A stretch of DNA of 64,000 nt from the NCBI GenBank assembly GCA_021209875.1, contig JAGYVD010000005.1:1550001-1614000 (forward strand), in the 5' to 3' direction. The notes below the pieces were generated by a model. The model saw nothing but the letters and a program-made list of their open reading frames with translations, was not told where the DNA came from and made no database searches. Shown piece after piece: positions 37,438 through 48,225 of the stretch. The position numbers were made by a program, and so were the translations under genes. Numbering within the stretch: position 1 is the stretch's first letter; each line of letters opens with the position of its first letter. Source of the DNA: Rosellinia necatrix. Lineage: Eukaryota > Ascomycota > Sordariomycetes > Xylariales > Xylariaceae.

Positions 37438-37910
37438 CTTAAACTCCCCCTGCCCCCATCCCGCCGCTGCGACGCGCCCCTCTCCCAACCGTCGTGTTGC
37501 CATTGCATTACCACCGACAACGCCCACGCCGCCCAGATACATGGCTATCATAACACGCCGGCACGGAACCAGAACTGCCTATTAATCCATCATCCGCCTC
37601 TCCAACTCGTGCCAATCGGTAGATAGTCCATCTGCCTCTCAGTTCTCGCGCCGTGCCTGCTGCATCCCCCTGTACACGCCCAAGGCTACTGTAGGCCCGA
37701 TCCTGTTGGGAGACAACTGTTGCGCTCACTTACCAGTGAGGCAGCCTCTCTGCCTCGCGTAGTCTTCATGACAGCCCCGCTTTTTCTAAATTCTTAACTG
37801 GGCTGGTTATATTGCCTCAAAGGGCCTTGCTTTTGGGAGCTGCTTGTGTTGCCAAGTCGGCCTATTGAAACCTCTGTTATTTGTCCACATCACATACCCC
37901 CAAATCACAC

Positions 37911-38070
37911 CATCATCATCATCATTGTCATATTGTCATTGTCATTGACATTGACATTGACATTTGCCATTGACATTGTCATCATAACCATCATCATTAT
38001 CATTATCATCGCCGTCGTCGTCGTTGTCATCGTCATCATCATCACTATCACTATCACTATCACTATTATT
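37911..38070. repeat. Imperfect CAT/CATTGA/CACTAT repeat
   Basis: About 160 bp of imperfect tri- and hexanucleotide repeats passes through blocks of CATCAT, CATTGT, CATTGA, CGTCGT and CACTAT. It produces long low-complexity open frames on both strands, which are not genes. Confidence 0.85.
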
Positions 38071-39471
38071 GCTGCCATACTCATTCTCATACTCACACTT
38101 GTGCTCGCCCTCGTGCTCACCTCTTTTGACTCCAGTTCAGTTCTATCACTAATATTGGGAGATAGCCTACCACCGTATCACCCATCGCCCAGTGCCCAAG
38201 GGTGTTATGAGACATTGACGAGGCTCGGCGTTCAAGCGCACTGCACTTCTTCACAGGCCTTTGGCTTGACGTGTCTTGTCCACAGTACCTTGCGTGCTAT
38301 TCACTGTATCGGACCTCTCTACCCTGGTATAAGGCCCTGGTACTTGCCTTAGGAGGGTTCTTGCCGCTTTGGTGAGTGGCATCCGTTATGATATCTTGGG
38401 CTATGTTTGATAACAACGCATTCTGCTCTGATTTCATTGACAACGAATTCTGTTTGGAGTTTAAACACGGATAGAACTAATAGCACAAGTAGTTTCAGTC
38501 CCTGTCCTTGGACTGGTAACATCTATATCCCGTCCTATCTTGTCGCCTTCACGTAAGCATCGCTCTGCTTCCTGTTTGGTAATCGGATGACCCTCAGCAC
38601 GCTTCTGCCATGGAGAACGTGGCCGTGGATGAGCAAAAATTGGCGTCGCCAGTGAATGGCGACAAGGTAGATGAGAAATCACCTGAGGTGTTGTACGTTC
38701 CTGCTTCTTTTTTCCCCCACATTCATTACTCCCCATTTACCTCCCATTAGCCCCATACACTCCTTCAGTATTTCGTTGCTCTTAGAGATACCCGTCAAGT
38801 ACAATTGCAGGCAGTACCTCGCCTTCGTTTATTAGCCACTACCAATAGTAGTTACGGCCATTCTGCCAATAGGAGGGGTGTTTGCCTTTTGACGCATTTG
38901 ACTTGCCAGTTCCTGACTTGGAACTACCCATGTACTTGCCCTTCCCCAGTTGCCGCTTGAACCCTACTTCTCTTCGTTTAACTTCATACTCCTTCGTTCA
39001 CATGTTTGCCTTCCCAGAGCCTACCACAAAGGCAAGCCCTCCTTCTCGCGATTTTAACATTTCCTTCTAATTGCCATTCACTATCAACGGCATTTCACGA
39101 GGCACAATGCGTCACGCGAACTCTCGTTACATTCTACGTCGGTAAGCGGCGTGTAACCCACTTGTCAAATTCACCTTTGATCTAGATATCAACAAGCTTG
39201 GCCCCAGCTTATCAAAGTCGTGGCTCGGCCTCACGCCGACCTCACACCCAATCACACTCCATCGCCGACTTCATAGGGCTACAGCCCCAAGCTTTTTCTA
39301 GCCTTCTCTTTTTACCTTTTCTCTCAATCTTATCTTCTCCCCCCCCCCCGGTTTCCCTGTGTCCATTGGGTAGCCATCAGATCGCGGTGGTTTACTGTCC
39401 CTCTTCCATCAACTCACTATTGATTAATTCTGCCAAGCTACTTCTGATTCCCTACTTGCATCATCATCATC

Positions 39472-41445
39472 ATGGATGCATCCAAAAAGAATGGGCTAAC
39501 GCTATTTTTTCATCATAGTCGCCCGGTCTCAAACCCAGCCAAGGCTGATGATGATGCTGACGCTGCCACTACCGCTGCCGCAGCAAATGGCGCGGACCTC
39601 AGCCCGCCAGATTCAAGCTCCGTTTCTAGTGTCAACCCAGACATGTTAGGAGATGAGATTATTGTCGGTACTCATGGCAATGGAGACAAGCCATCACCTC
39701 TCCGAGTTGTCTCAGACGCCGAGGACGGTGATGCCACCAATGGCGAAGATGAAGAACCAGTCTCCCATTATCCAAAGCGTAAGCGCGCATCTTTGTATAA
39801 TGATCTAGGCGAGGACAAAATGGACACCACGTTGGCGGACGAGACGAATGGCATCAGCACGCCGCGTGGTAGCCAAGGAAAAGCTACCCCTTCCAATCCT
39901 CGTGATCTGAAGGGTGTTGTCATTGGTTACTGGCGAGATTCACCTATACCAACCCCAATCCAGAAGCATGCTGTAATCGGTTTCATGGACGTTCGAGATC
40001 GTCTTCGTACACGCATCCAGGTCACGACACGATCCGGTGAAATGATAAACATTCGTCTCTTTCCTGTCCCGCCCGGTCCCGGCGGTAGCTGGGTCACGTT
40101 CGAGAGAATTGTTTTCGATGACCACCTGATTGGTTTAGACCACAACGAAATTAAGGAATATGTCAAGATTCGCAGCGATGCATCTGGAAACGAGGCTGCC
40201 GAGGCGCGAGAGGAATCCGAGCGTCTCGCCGTCAAAGAGGCCCGCCGTCGTGTTGAGGCAACCCCTGCTGCTGAAACAGCACAACCGCCTTCTATCGCAT
40301 ACGGTTTAGAAATTCCTGACAACGCTCAAATTGGCCGACACGAAGCAAAACGTCGACGTCTAGCCAGCAGTGCCGGCGTCCTTCCAGAACGTCCTTCCAA
40401 CCTACTACCAGGGCAGATGCACCCCCCGGCCTCGAATTCAGCCCCAAGCCCCTCCCCCGCAACGCTTGGGGCGCCATATCCGGGCATGTTAGACTCTCTC
40501 CCTGGCACTAGACCTACCCGGATTCTAGTAGGCTGCTGGTCCAAATCCGCAGTCGATAGTGATCGTGATAGGCACGCAGTATATGGCATTTTGGGTGCTA
40601 ACGACATGTTTCGCGTCAAACTCGTTCGCGAGACGCTCGACGGCCGTTACGTAGATGGCAACTTTCCGGCTGGGGCTGGGGCTCTATGGATCCCATACGA
40701 AGAAGTTATCTTCCTCCGTCACATTGCACATCTTAGTCGACCCGAGATGAAGGAATACGTTCGTGTGCGCCAGAGCCAAATCGATGGTGGCGAGAAGGAG
40801 GATGAAAAGGTGTCAAACGAGACTAAAGCGGTTTACGAGGCTCAGACTCGGGTTGCTTTTGTGAACCGTGGTCAGTCATCTTCCGGAAACGCTATACCCC
40901 GCCATGTCATCGCCGGAGAGAGAGAAGAGGCGCAAGATCACGCCAACGGTCCGCCTAACTCTGGAGGTCATGAGCTGCGCCATCATCGCCGCGAAGTGAT
41001 GCTCCGGGCTGAGGCACCCATGCCTCGTCAGCCCCTCCCAGAGCCCGAAATGAGACATCTCACTGCTCCCCCGAGCGTGGATCCTGTTGACAGGGTTCAA
41101 GGCTTGGCTTCACGGGAGGTCGCAAGGATGGAAGCCGTACAAATGCGACACGATAGGCAACACCAGAGCAGATTCGCCATGCCCCCTGGTGCCGTGGAAT
41201 CGGTCGATCATCATCGCCATAATTTCCAAGAAAACCGTGACAGGATGCAGAAGATCTGGGCCTCTCAAGAGCAAAATAGAATTCGCGCCGGAGCTGAGGA
41301 CGCAAAGATGTATATGGGCATTAAATACGAACGCAAGCAGAATGGCCCCTTTGCCGGAAAACTTGTGAGCCAGGGTGCTATTCTCACCATCGATGGGGAG
41401 GATTATGTGGAGTATCGCGTGCTCACCAAGCCAAGCTTCTTCTAG
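39472..41445 (+). CDS. Unrecognised nuclear-type protein with a duplicated module
   Basis: This intronless gene encodes 657 residues that I cannot place in a named family. Residues 1-145 are acidic and low-complexity with a basic nuclear-localisation-like motif (PKRKR, 101-105). Residues about 147-234 and 349-433 are two copies of one module. Each opens with a V-I/L-x-G-x-W core (GVVIGYWRDS; RILVGCWSKS), then KHAVIG / RHAVYG, a charged middle, a P-A/P-G-x-G-x-x-W motif (PGPGGSWVTFE; PAGAGALWIPYEE) and a closing E-I/M-KEYV-x-I/V-R (EIKEYVKIR; EMKEYVRVR). The linker has KRRR. The C-terminal 45 residues (KMYMGIKYERKQNG to VLTKPSFF) form a further conserved-looking strand-rich unit. The start follows a CATCATCATC repeat, and the upstream leader is long. 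A chromatin or RNA-related role is a guess from composition. Confidence 0.88.
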   Translation: MDASKKNGLTLFFHHSRPVSNPAKADDDADAATTAAAANGADLSPPDSSSVSSVNPDMLGDEIIVGTHGNGDKPSPLRVVSDAEDGDATNGEDEEPVSHYPKRKRASLYNDLGEDKMDTTLADETNGISTPRGSQGKATPSNPRDLKGVVIGYWRDSPIPTPIQKHAVIGFMDVRDRLRTRIQVTTRSGEMINIRLFPVPPGPGGSWVTFERIVFDDHLIGLDHNEIKEYVKIRSDASGNEAAEAREESERLAVKEARRRVEATPAAETAQPPSIAYGLEIPDNAQIGRHEAKRRRLASSAGVLPERPSNLLPGQMHPPASNSAPSPSPATLGAPYPGMLDSLPGTRPTRILVGCWSKSAVDSDRDRHAVYGILGANDMFRVKLVRETLDGRYVDGNFPAGAGALWIPYEEVIFLRHIAHLSRPEMKEYVRVRQSQIDGGEKEDEKVSNETKAVYEAQTRVAFVNRGQSSSGNAIPRHVIAGEREEAQDHANGPPNSGGHELRHHRREVMLRAEAPMPRQPLPEPEMRHLTAPPSVDPVDRVQGLASREVARMEAVQMRHDRQHQSRFAMPPGAVESVDHHRHNFQENRDRMQKIWASQEQNRIRAGAEDAKMYMGIKYERKQNGPFAGKLVSQGAILTIDGEDYVEYRVLTKPSFF

Positions 41446-43029
41446 GGTGAACGGTAAGTATTGTGCCGTCCGTCTGTGTGAGGGGTTGCTCACTTATCTC
41501 TATCCTAGGCGATCCCTACTCCAACTAGATATTACTCGTGGCAGTAGTAGTCGATTTCGTTTCGTTTCGGTTTGATCAGTCTCGCGACACTGCAATATCC
41601 TGCGTGCAGTCCTTAATTATACCCGTTTCTTTCAATATCTAGTAAGGCAGGCCGATTTTAATCTGCGATACAGAAAAAGGATGACTCTCGCCTGGGCACC
41701 TATCTGATCAGGTGATCCATCATTCTCTTCGGACAACGCCAACCTCGGGCTCGATGCCACCCACAATTAATAGATGCTATACCTGCTCGACGTTCACGAA
41801 GAGTGGCCCAATGCCTTGCCTCAGTCTTGCTACCCTGATTTAGGTGGTCTATGGTGGCCCACGATTTGTTGGCCGCGTTAGTCGATACTGCATGGCTTGG
41901 CGGACACGGGAAACTGCAGAGGGACAGATCGGATCACGATGGGGTGAAGTGAATAGAAGATTGAGGACAAGCGCTGACACTACTGTCAGCCGCTCTAGGG
42001 CATGTCATCTGGTTTCACATCGCATAAGTGTACAACACAGTAAGGAATGGCCGAGTGGAACGTGGAAAGAAAGCAGGGCCAAGTTGAAAAGACGACCGGG
42101 ATGGTTGCCATGACCCTGATATAGGGATTAGCATTCAAAAGCTCGTCTGTAGTTTGCCAACTTGACTTGTACGTGGCATAATACAAAAGTGCTTTCTACG
42201 CACAGCACAAATCCATGCAACTTCTTATGCGGAACGGAATATTTTAATTTTTCCATTCCTTGCTGCCTTGCTTGTGTCAATCGGGCTTGTAGGCGTGTTC
42301 GGCCTGTAATATATTCACATCCTAGCGGCCGCCAACTAATGATTGATATAGCATTGCCTTCGTGAGTAGAACGTAGAGAGGTACACGTATAGACAATATG
42401 TAAACAGTTCGTTGATATATGGGGAAATTAGTGAATGCGCGGGATATGAATGAGGACGACTAGGTGAAGCGGACTGGATCTACTTTATCCGCGTGTAGTA
42501 TAGGGGATTGTTGGAAGAATGTTTACCGGACATTGTAGTGCTTACTTGGATAATGTTACGAGATTTGTCTTCTGGTTGGTCCGGACTGGAGCTTGTGATG
42601 GTAACCGTGCGGCGGGAGTGTGTGTGTAGGGGGAGGGGGGGGGACAAGGTTGACACTCAAATCCAACCACCACAACTCATCGAAACAAACGATCAAAAAA
42701 GAGAAATGCAGGTAGTGTCGTCATGCCGAGTCGTACAAGCCAGTTACTTTCTATTTTATTTTTTCTCATTAATAGCAGGGCTTTCTACCGTGATATCTCG
42801 ACGAAACTTGCGGTGTTGATTAAGTAAGATGCCTATTTTGTCGGCCCCCCGTAAGCATTGCATTACGATCTACGGATAATCCATCATAAAACCGTAGCCG
42901 GGTCGCCTAGTTTTCCTATCCCAAGAAACAAAACTGCTCCAACGCCACTTCTTCCTATACAGAAAGCAAGAACTCGCCCAAAAAAAAAGAACCAATTCCC
43001 GAGCCAATCCCGACCACCACCTCCGGCTA

Positions 43030-43057
43030 CCCCTACCCCTACCCCTACCCCACCCCC
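43030..43057 (-). other. G-quadruplex-type repeat in 3' flank
   Basis: Read on the minus strand, five G-runs of 4-5 bases are separated by TA or a single T. This satisfies the G4 rule and lies 46-73 bases beyond the alkyltransferase stop codon, so it would be present in the transcript or at its end. Confidence 0.7.
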
Positions 43058-43063
43058 GTTTCC

Positions 43064-43084
43064 CCGTCCGTCCGTCCGTCCGTC
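43064..43084. repeat. (CCGT)n tetranucleotide repeat
   Basis: About five CCGT/CGTC units follow the C4TA repeat, 20 bases beyond the alkyltransferase stop codon. Confidence 0.85.
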
Positions 43085-43102
43085 GGCCCCAGGGGCGGGG
43101 GC

Positions 43103-43660
43103 TCAAGAGACGAAGCCGCTCCAGGGGGTGCCGAGGACGCGGCCCCTGGGGTCGACGCGGACGCCCTCGCGGCGGAGGAGGGCGAGCTTCTCGGCGGCGG
43201 TGATGCCCTCGCCGTCGCGGGAGGGGAAGCCCTTGAAGCCGCCGAGGGCGCCGCCGGCGGCGACGACGCGGTGGCACGGGACCTGGGGCGCGAACGGGTT
43301 CCGGCGCAGCGCGTTGCCGACGGCCCGCGGCGACGAGCCGACGTGCGCCGCCACCAGCCCGTACGTCGACACCCGGCCCGCCGGGATCTGGCACAGCAGC
43401 GCCCACACCCGCCGCTCGAACGCCGTGCGCCCGGTCGCCGCCGCGATCCGCGCCAGCTGCGGGCCCATCGCGTCCAGGCCCGGCACCGTCGACGCCGTCA
43501 GGTCGCGAGGTGGTGGTGGTGGTGGTGGTAGTGATGATGGCGGGGCGGTTGTCGTCTTCCTTGTCTGCTTGCGGGGAGGAGGCGGAGGAGGGAAAGGAGC
43601 GGCGACCCCTTTACCAACGGATTTGACAGCACGCTTTCGTTTAGTTCCCGCGATGGTCAT
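43103..43660 (-). CDS. O6-methylguanine-DNA methyltransferase (MGMT/Ogt)
   Basis: This 185-residue intronless protein carries the DNA-binding/active-site domain of the MGMT family, which repairs O6-alkylguanine by moving the alkyl group onto its own cysteine. Residues about 77-183 show the family pattern. It includes TAFERRVWALLCQIPAGRVSTYGLVA (helix-turn-helix), VGSSPRAVGNALRRNP with the arginine finger, the active site PCHRVV (Cys129) and the end GFKGF-KLALLRREGV. The N-terminal RNase-H-like domain is missing. In its place residues 1-60 are basic then Pro-rich (two runs of 6-7 prolines), with KRKR near the start as a likely nuclear signal. Cys is retained, so it is a methyltransferase rather than an ATL protein. 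The ATG at 43660 is the first in frame. Very high GC, and long spurious frames overlap it on both strands. Confidence 0.9.
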   Translation of the reverse strand: MTIAGTKRKRAVKSVGKGVAAPFPPPPPPRKQTRKTTTAPPSSLPPPPPPPRDLTASTVPGLDAMGPQLARIAAATGRTAFERRVWALLCQIPAGRVSTYGLVAAHVGSSPRAVGNALRRNPFAPQVPCHRVVAAGGALGGFKGFPSRDGEGITAAEKLALLRREGVRVDPRGRVLGTPWSGFVS

Positions 43661-44284
43661 GGTTCAAGTTTGTTTGCGTGTTTTGTGTAAGTGGCGTGTA
43701 AGTGGCGTGGAAATGCTTGGCTTAGAGAGCACCGGTCTCCCGTCTATCATCAACCGAGCGGTTTGGGCAGTGTTTGGGGGAGGGAGATGTTTTTAGGGGA
43801 TAATATTCCACAGAAATTGAGGTGCTTATATGTTAAGACGATGACTCAGCCCGGTAAATGACGTTGAAAGGGCGCGTTTGTCAGATCTCGTTGAATACTT
43901 TATACTGGCGAGACTTGCACGCGTGACGCCAAGTCATGTGATTGCTTTCAAAGTGACCAATGTCTGTCTGGCTAGGTATCTCATGCAACCCCTTTAAGTT
44001 AGTTGCAGTGCATCTCGACCAGGGATGCGCATGCCACCTTAAAATGCCCGATAAATGCGCCCCGTCAGATACTTAGTTTATGTATGGTATGGGGTTTTGA
44101 TGTTTGATGTATAGGATTTTGATGAATGAGGCAGCGAACGACAAATTTCTCTGCCAATGATGTAACTACCGCGTGATTCGATGCGGTGAACAGGTATATA
44201 TATATATATGTGCGGAAATCCTTCCTCTAATTAGGGAGCTAGTCGGTGCGGTGTGCACGATCCATTGACGTTACCAATTTCAAG
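43661..44284. other. Intergenic region with TA-rich segment
   Basis: This lies between the divergent alkyltransferase gene and the coding fragment at 44285. It includes a short (TA)n at about 44202-44214. No exon with a start codon could be found that would splice to the fragment downstream. Confidence 0.5.
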
Positions 44285-44792
44285 AAACAAAACATACGAG
44301 GTGGCCAGCACGTACGCGACTATCCTGCGGCACGTGTACACGCACCCGGAGTTCCACTACGAGACGCCGCCGACGGCCACGGCGTGGTCGAAGCCGGACC
44401 TCCACCGGACGCCGAAGGGGCTGTTCTTCACGGCGGACTTCCTGCAGAACACGTACGTCAACAACGTGCTGCCGTTTCTGCCGCAGGGCGCCACGCGCAA
44501 GTGCGAGGCGCTCGCGAACCCCTGGGCCCACGCGGACCCGGAGCAGCGGTGGGAGTGGACGTGGGACGCCAGCCGCGGCGCCCTGACGGACGCGGACGGG
44601 GCCGCCGTCCCCTTCCCGGCGCTGCCGCCGGCGCGCGCCCGCGAGTACGCCACCGACATCGCCATGCGCAACGTCTTCGCCAGGAAGCTCGTCATCGAGA
44701 ACGCCACCGACACCCGGGCGCAGATGCTGCTGGGTGGCCGCGCCTTCGGTTTCGGCGAGGAAGCTCGCGCCGTGGTGGCGAGGCTTGATTAA
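44285..44792 (+). CDS. GC-rich coding fragment lacking a clear start
   Basis: An open frame of about 168 residues runs from NKTYEVASTYATILRHVYTHPEF to AVVARLD, followed by TAA at 44790-44792. Composition is protein-like (GLFFTADFLQNTYVNNVLPFLP; WEWTWDASRG) with strong GC3 bias, but I do not recognise the family. No ATG lies in a plausible N-terminal position: the frame opens just after a CAAG that could be a splice acceptor, with a GTG upstream at 44253. Candidate upstream exons ending at a GTATAT donor hit stops in the required phase. It is most likely a 5'-truncated gene or the last exon of a gene whose first exon I cannot see. It reads like a C-terminal domain of an enzyme, not an entire protein. 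Confidence 0.5.
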
Positions 44793-47700
44793 GGCGGCGA
44801 ACTGGTTATTATTATCAAGGTGGCTTTTGAAGTCATGAAAGGGAGCCAACTCTATGAAGATTCGAGTACCCCTTTTGGAGATGCCCTCGCAAGGCAGATA
44901 CAGAGGTAACGTCATTACACGTCTCAGATTCACGGCGTGATATAGGGCTGTCTAGAGTGGCAAGTGGTTCAATCAAGCTGGCGTCACGTATTACAGCCCC
45001 TCTCATCACTAAACTACATCGTGTTTATTCAACACGGTGTTCCATGAAGCATTGGATAGTGAGCCCGCTCGTGGGGTATTCTTTGATAGCGTCGGTGGTA
45101 TATCCAAAGGTTGTTTGGGGGTCAGAACATAGCTGCCTGCACAACAATGTAGTAAAGAATTGGCGCATAGAAAGATGGTTTGAATGCACAACCAGAGCGA
45201 TCATAGGGCGCCCTAGTTCTCCCAATAGATGTTGTAGCCAGTCGAAATATAATGTTTGTTAGCCGTGGTTGATCGCACAAGTGTATCTTGTGCCGATCGC
45301 CTCGTTCGCCACCCAACAGAGCAGGCGCGGGAAATAGCTCAACCATGCTCGGGTGTAAATTCTTAGCACATTTGTCTTACATGTGCCTCAGCTCCGCAGG
45401 AGTCTTCCGATTCAATCAAGTAATAGACTATCGAGCCCACACACCGACAAATATTTGTCTCGATCGATACCAGTGATGGTGATCCCTTGACACCCTGTCG
45501 GAAACTTACCGAATCCCGAATACGCCGTGGTCCGAAGGTTAGGAGGTGGGATTGTGGGAGTCTGTGGGAGGAAGGATGTGAATTTTGCAATGGGAAAAAG
45601 GATTGGGGGGGATGTCGGGTGCTTGTGATAAATTTTCTCGCCCCGTTAATTTCTATCTGGCTGGTAGTAGATCACGGGTCGCACAAGTAGGTGGCGGGGT
45701 GCCTGATAGAATTGAGTCCATATGCACGAAAAATGCGACTAAGTGGTGGCTACAGGAGACAGTGTGCGCTCGAAAGCCCCCACACGGCCCTCTTACATCT
45801 CCAACACCAATCACCAAGAATCCATCACCTAATGGCCTAGGTGCATTCGGATCGGGGACAGGGAAGGACCGAGTTTTGAGATAGGTCTTACGAGGCTCCT
45901 TCCACCATCTAGGGCAGTAACCGGGTAACCTAGACGCCACTAGTTCGGTCGAGAGCATATCGTGTATTCTAGGCCAAGCATATTCTGCATAGCCCAACCG
46001 TGTGCTGAGGAGCCATGTGGGATTCGAGATCTGAATGGTGTTAAGCTGCCTTTAACACGGGGCAACTGTGCCTAGCAGACCTACTCAATTATAGTTACCC
46101 AACTATTAATGAAGTGAACCACCTGTAATTAGTAAAAGATAACAATAGCGGTTCCGTTGGAGCTAAGTCGACCTTACGCTTCCAATTATAAGGCAATATA
46201 TACTTGAATAAATGGGGAATGGAACGATCAATTGAGTACTAGGAAATAGAAATCAATTAACGGATAATTCATCGGTGAAAACATCCCCAAAAAACAGTCT
46301 GTAGAAGTGAAGCTTCCGAATCTACATGGAACCTACCAATCACAATGCTCCGCTTCACTGACTACAATTTTTGTTTGTGAACTGATCGGCGGCGGCTGGG
46401 TAACATTCTTCATGTATACTGCAGTATGCATATCAAAATCGACCAGGGCCAAAGATGCGACAACGGCACAGCTGTACTTAACAAGGTTTAGGTTACCTCA
46501 CTACCTAGCTCTTATAGGGCCGATGTAGGCGTTGTCAATTACCACGGATGCACCCCGCTCTGTTCTTCAAAGCTTGTCAGTCAGCCCGGACTCCAGCTCC
46601 GGAGTCTAGTCTAGGTGCACCTATCACCTATAGATGCAACCACCCGACCAAAAGACGACGATCTCTGGGTCGCGCCGGGCGTCTTGTTTCAGTTTACTTA
46701 AAATTATTCTTCTATATCGGACGCACCACGGTCATAACGCTACAACCTATTATGTTAACTTGTATAGGTACCCAAGTCAAGTAACTACTCATCTTGACTT
46801 ACACGATATCTTGTACTATGGATATACATTAGTACATTAGTACAGATGGTTAGGACACCTCAAGTTCTTATCACCATCTTTGCAGTTGATTTGTTAGCAC
46901 TTGGTGTGTTTCCTATTTCGGTAACACCTCATTCACTTAGTCTACAGCACAGTGAAACGAACGACATAGATGGACACCTAGATTAAAAGCCAGATAGGAG
47001 CAGAAGGCAGAAGCTACGAGGCAGTGAAACACATGCTCGAGCAGGTGCGATCATGCTCACCTCCCCACATTGGCTTCACTGCCCCTCGGCCGCCCGTTAA
47101 GCTCCGCAGCCATGCATGCTGTGTGGTAGGAGAGAACTAATGCAGTACACTACTGCACATGCATTGCTAGACTCGCTACCAACTACATGCATTAGTGTGC
47201 GAGAGGCGGCAACGCCCCTGCCTTGCCCTTCTCCTTTGTTCTACGGTGGAGCTATGTGCTAGTAGGTAGTATCTTCTTCCTTCGACTCGTTGTGAACCGA
47301 TGCTGTGCTGTAGTTCCGATCCGTCAACATCACACCGTAAACATTCGACATTACGCAGGTGGGACGTCCCACCTACAATTGTGCCCTCATGCAATCTCAA
47401 GCCTCCCAGTCACATATTACAATCACATATTACAATATTATACTTGTTCCTCCAACAGTCCCATGACTACCTACCGGCTCGGTAGCTTATACGAAGCCAT
47501 GTCTGGTTTCCCACCCATCTCCCACACCTAGGTGGTATCCGGTTCGCCGAAGGGAACAAATAAACAGTCCGGGTAAGGCAGGCAGGTAGGCAGGTAGGCA
47601 GGCATGTAGGCAGGCAGGCTAGTTGGCAGGACGCCGATTGACGGACGACACACAGTTCCCCGAGACTTTTGCCTCTTCCTCGTGCAACAGGGTCAGATTG

Positions 47701-48225
47701 GGGTGCCTATCAACTACAATTCGCCACTAGCACACTCCTTCTGATATCCGGTCTCGCCAAAAACACATTTTATCGACTGAGAGGTTAGATTTGGCCAAGC
47801 TCGGCCGCAGAGTGAGTTATTGGCTACGGTATCTCGCAACCATGCCGAAGACTGTCTGTGCGCTCTTAACCAACACCTACCCAACACCTACCCAGAACCT
47901 ACCCAAGCCACCATGAGAACGGGATGCAAGAATCCTACTTCTAGTTCCACTAGGCTAGCTCTCTCCACACTTCCCCGTTCGCCTAATCTATCAAATTTAG
48001 ATAGTCCCGTGCCTATGTTGTAGTCTCCCGGAGATATCGTGAGCTTCCTGTCCCGTAGCAGCTGAGGCATCGTCCGTATACCACGGTCTAGTGTGGCTAG
48101 CCCACTTCCTAGTACCATCTCCCAAAGCATTATAACAAGCCCAATTCCCCTTGGGGGGCGCTGAACGAGTCGTTTTCCTCCCGCAGTTCACTCGACAGTT
48201 CTTTATTCAAGCGTTGAAACGTTCG
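44793..48225. other. Intergenic region (3.4 kb)
   Basis: No gene is supported. The segment 46020-46300 is AT-rich. A GGCA/GGTA tetranucleotide repeat occupies 47574-47635, and CAACACCTACCC is repeated at 47871-47895. The last 200 bases are probably promoter of the transporter gene. Confidence 0.55.
47574..47635. repeat. (GGCA/GGTA)n tetranucleotide repeat
   Basis: Imperfect alternating AGGC and AGGT units, a longer version of the GTAGG words found throughout the intergenic DNA. Confidence 0.85.

Larger units (their letters stand above)
29282..39471. other. 10-kb gene-poor region
   Basis: No convincing gene is visible across this stretch. Open frames are short, overlap on both strands and contain no family I recognise. 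It carries many TAGGTAGG/CCTAGG words, homopolymers (34062-34084 A-rich, 35012-35035 T24), a (TC)20 run at 36969-37008, a triple TGACTCA cluster at 37413-37437, and an imperfect CAT/CATTGA repeat at 37911-38070. From about 36800 rightward the plus strand becomes pyrimidine-rich, and this part may be promoter and leader of the gene at 39472. No transposon protein, terminal repeat or tRNA could be made out. Confidence 0.55.
41446..43102. other. Intergenic region between convergent genes
   Basis: This separates the plus-strand gene ending at 41445 and the minus-strand alkyltransferase ending at 43103. I see no supported gene. The right end contains repeated CCGT and C4TA units (43030-43084). Confidence 0.6.

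Noticed and set aside
37846..38352. 168-residue Ile/Thr-rich frame that looks like a membrane protein
   Set aside because: It is the translation of an imperfect CAT/ATC microsatellite, so hydrophobicity comes from the repeat itself.
43030..43057. C4TA repeats resembling telomeric DNA
   Set aside because: Filamentous ascomycete telomeres are normally TTAGGG; here the unit is TAGGGG with only a few copies and genes continue on both sides.
42858..43796. 312-residue plus-strand frame and a 178-residue minus frame over the alkyltransferase
   Set aside because: Both are Pro/Arg-rich frames overlapping the PCHRV-containing alkyltransferase; high GC removes stop codons from all frames here.
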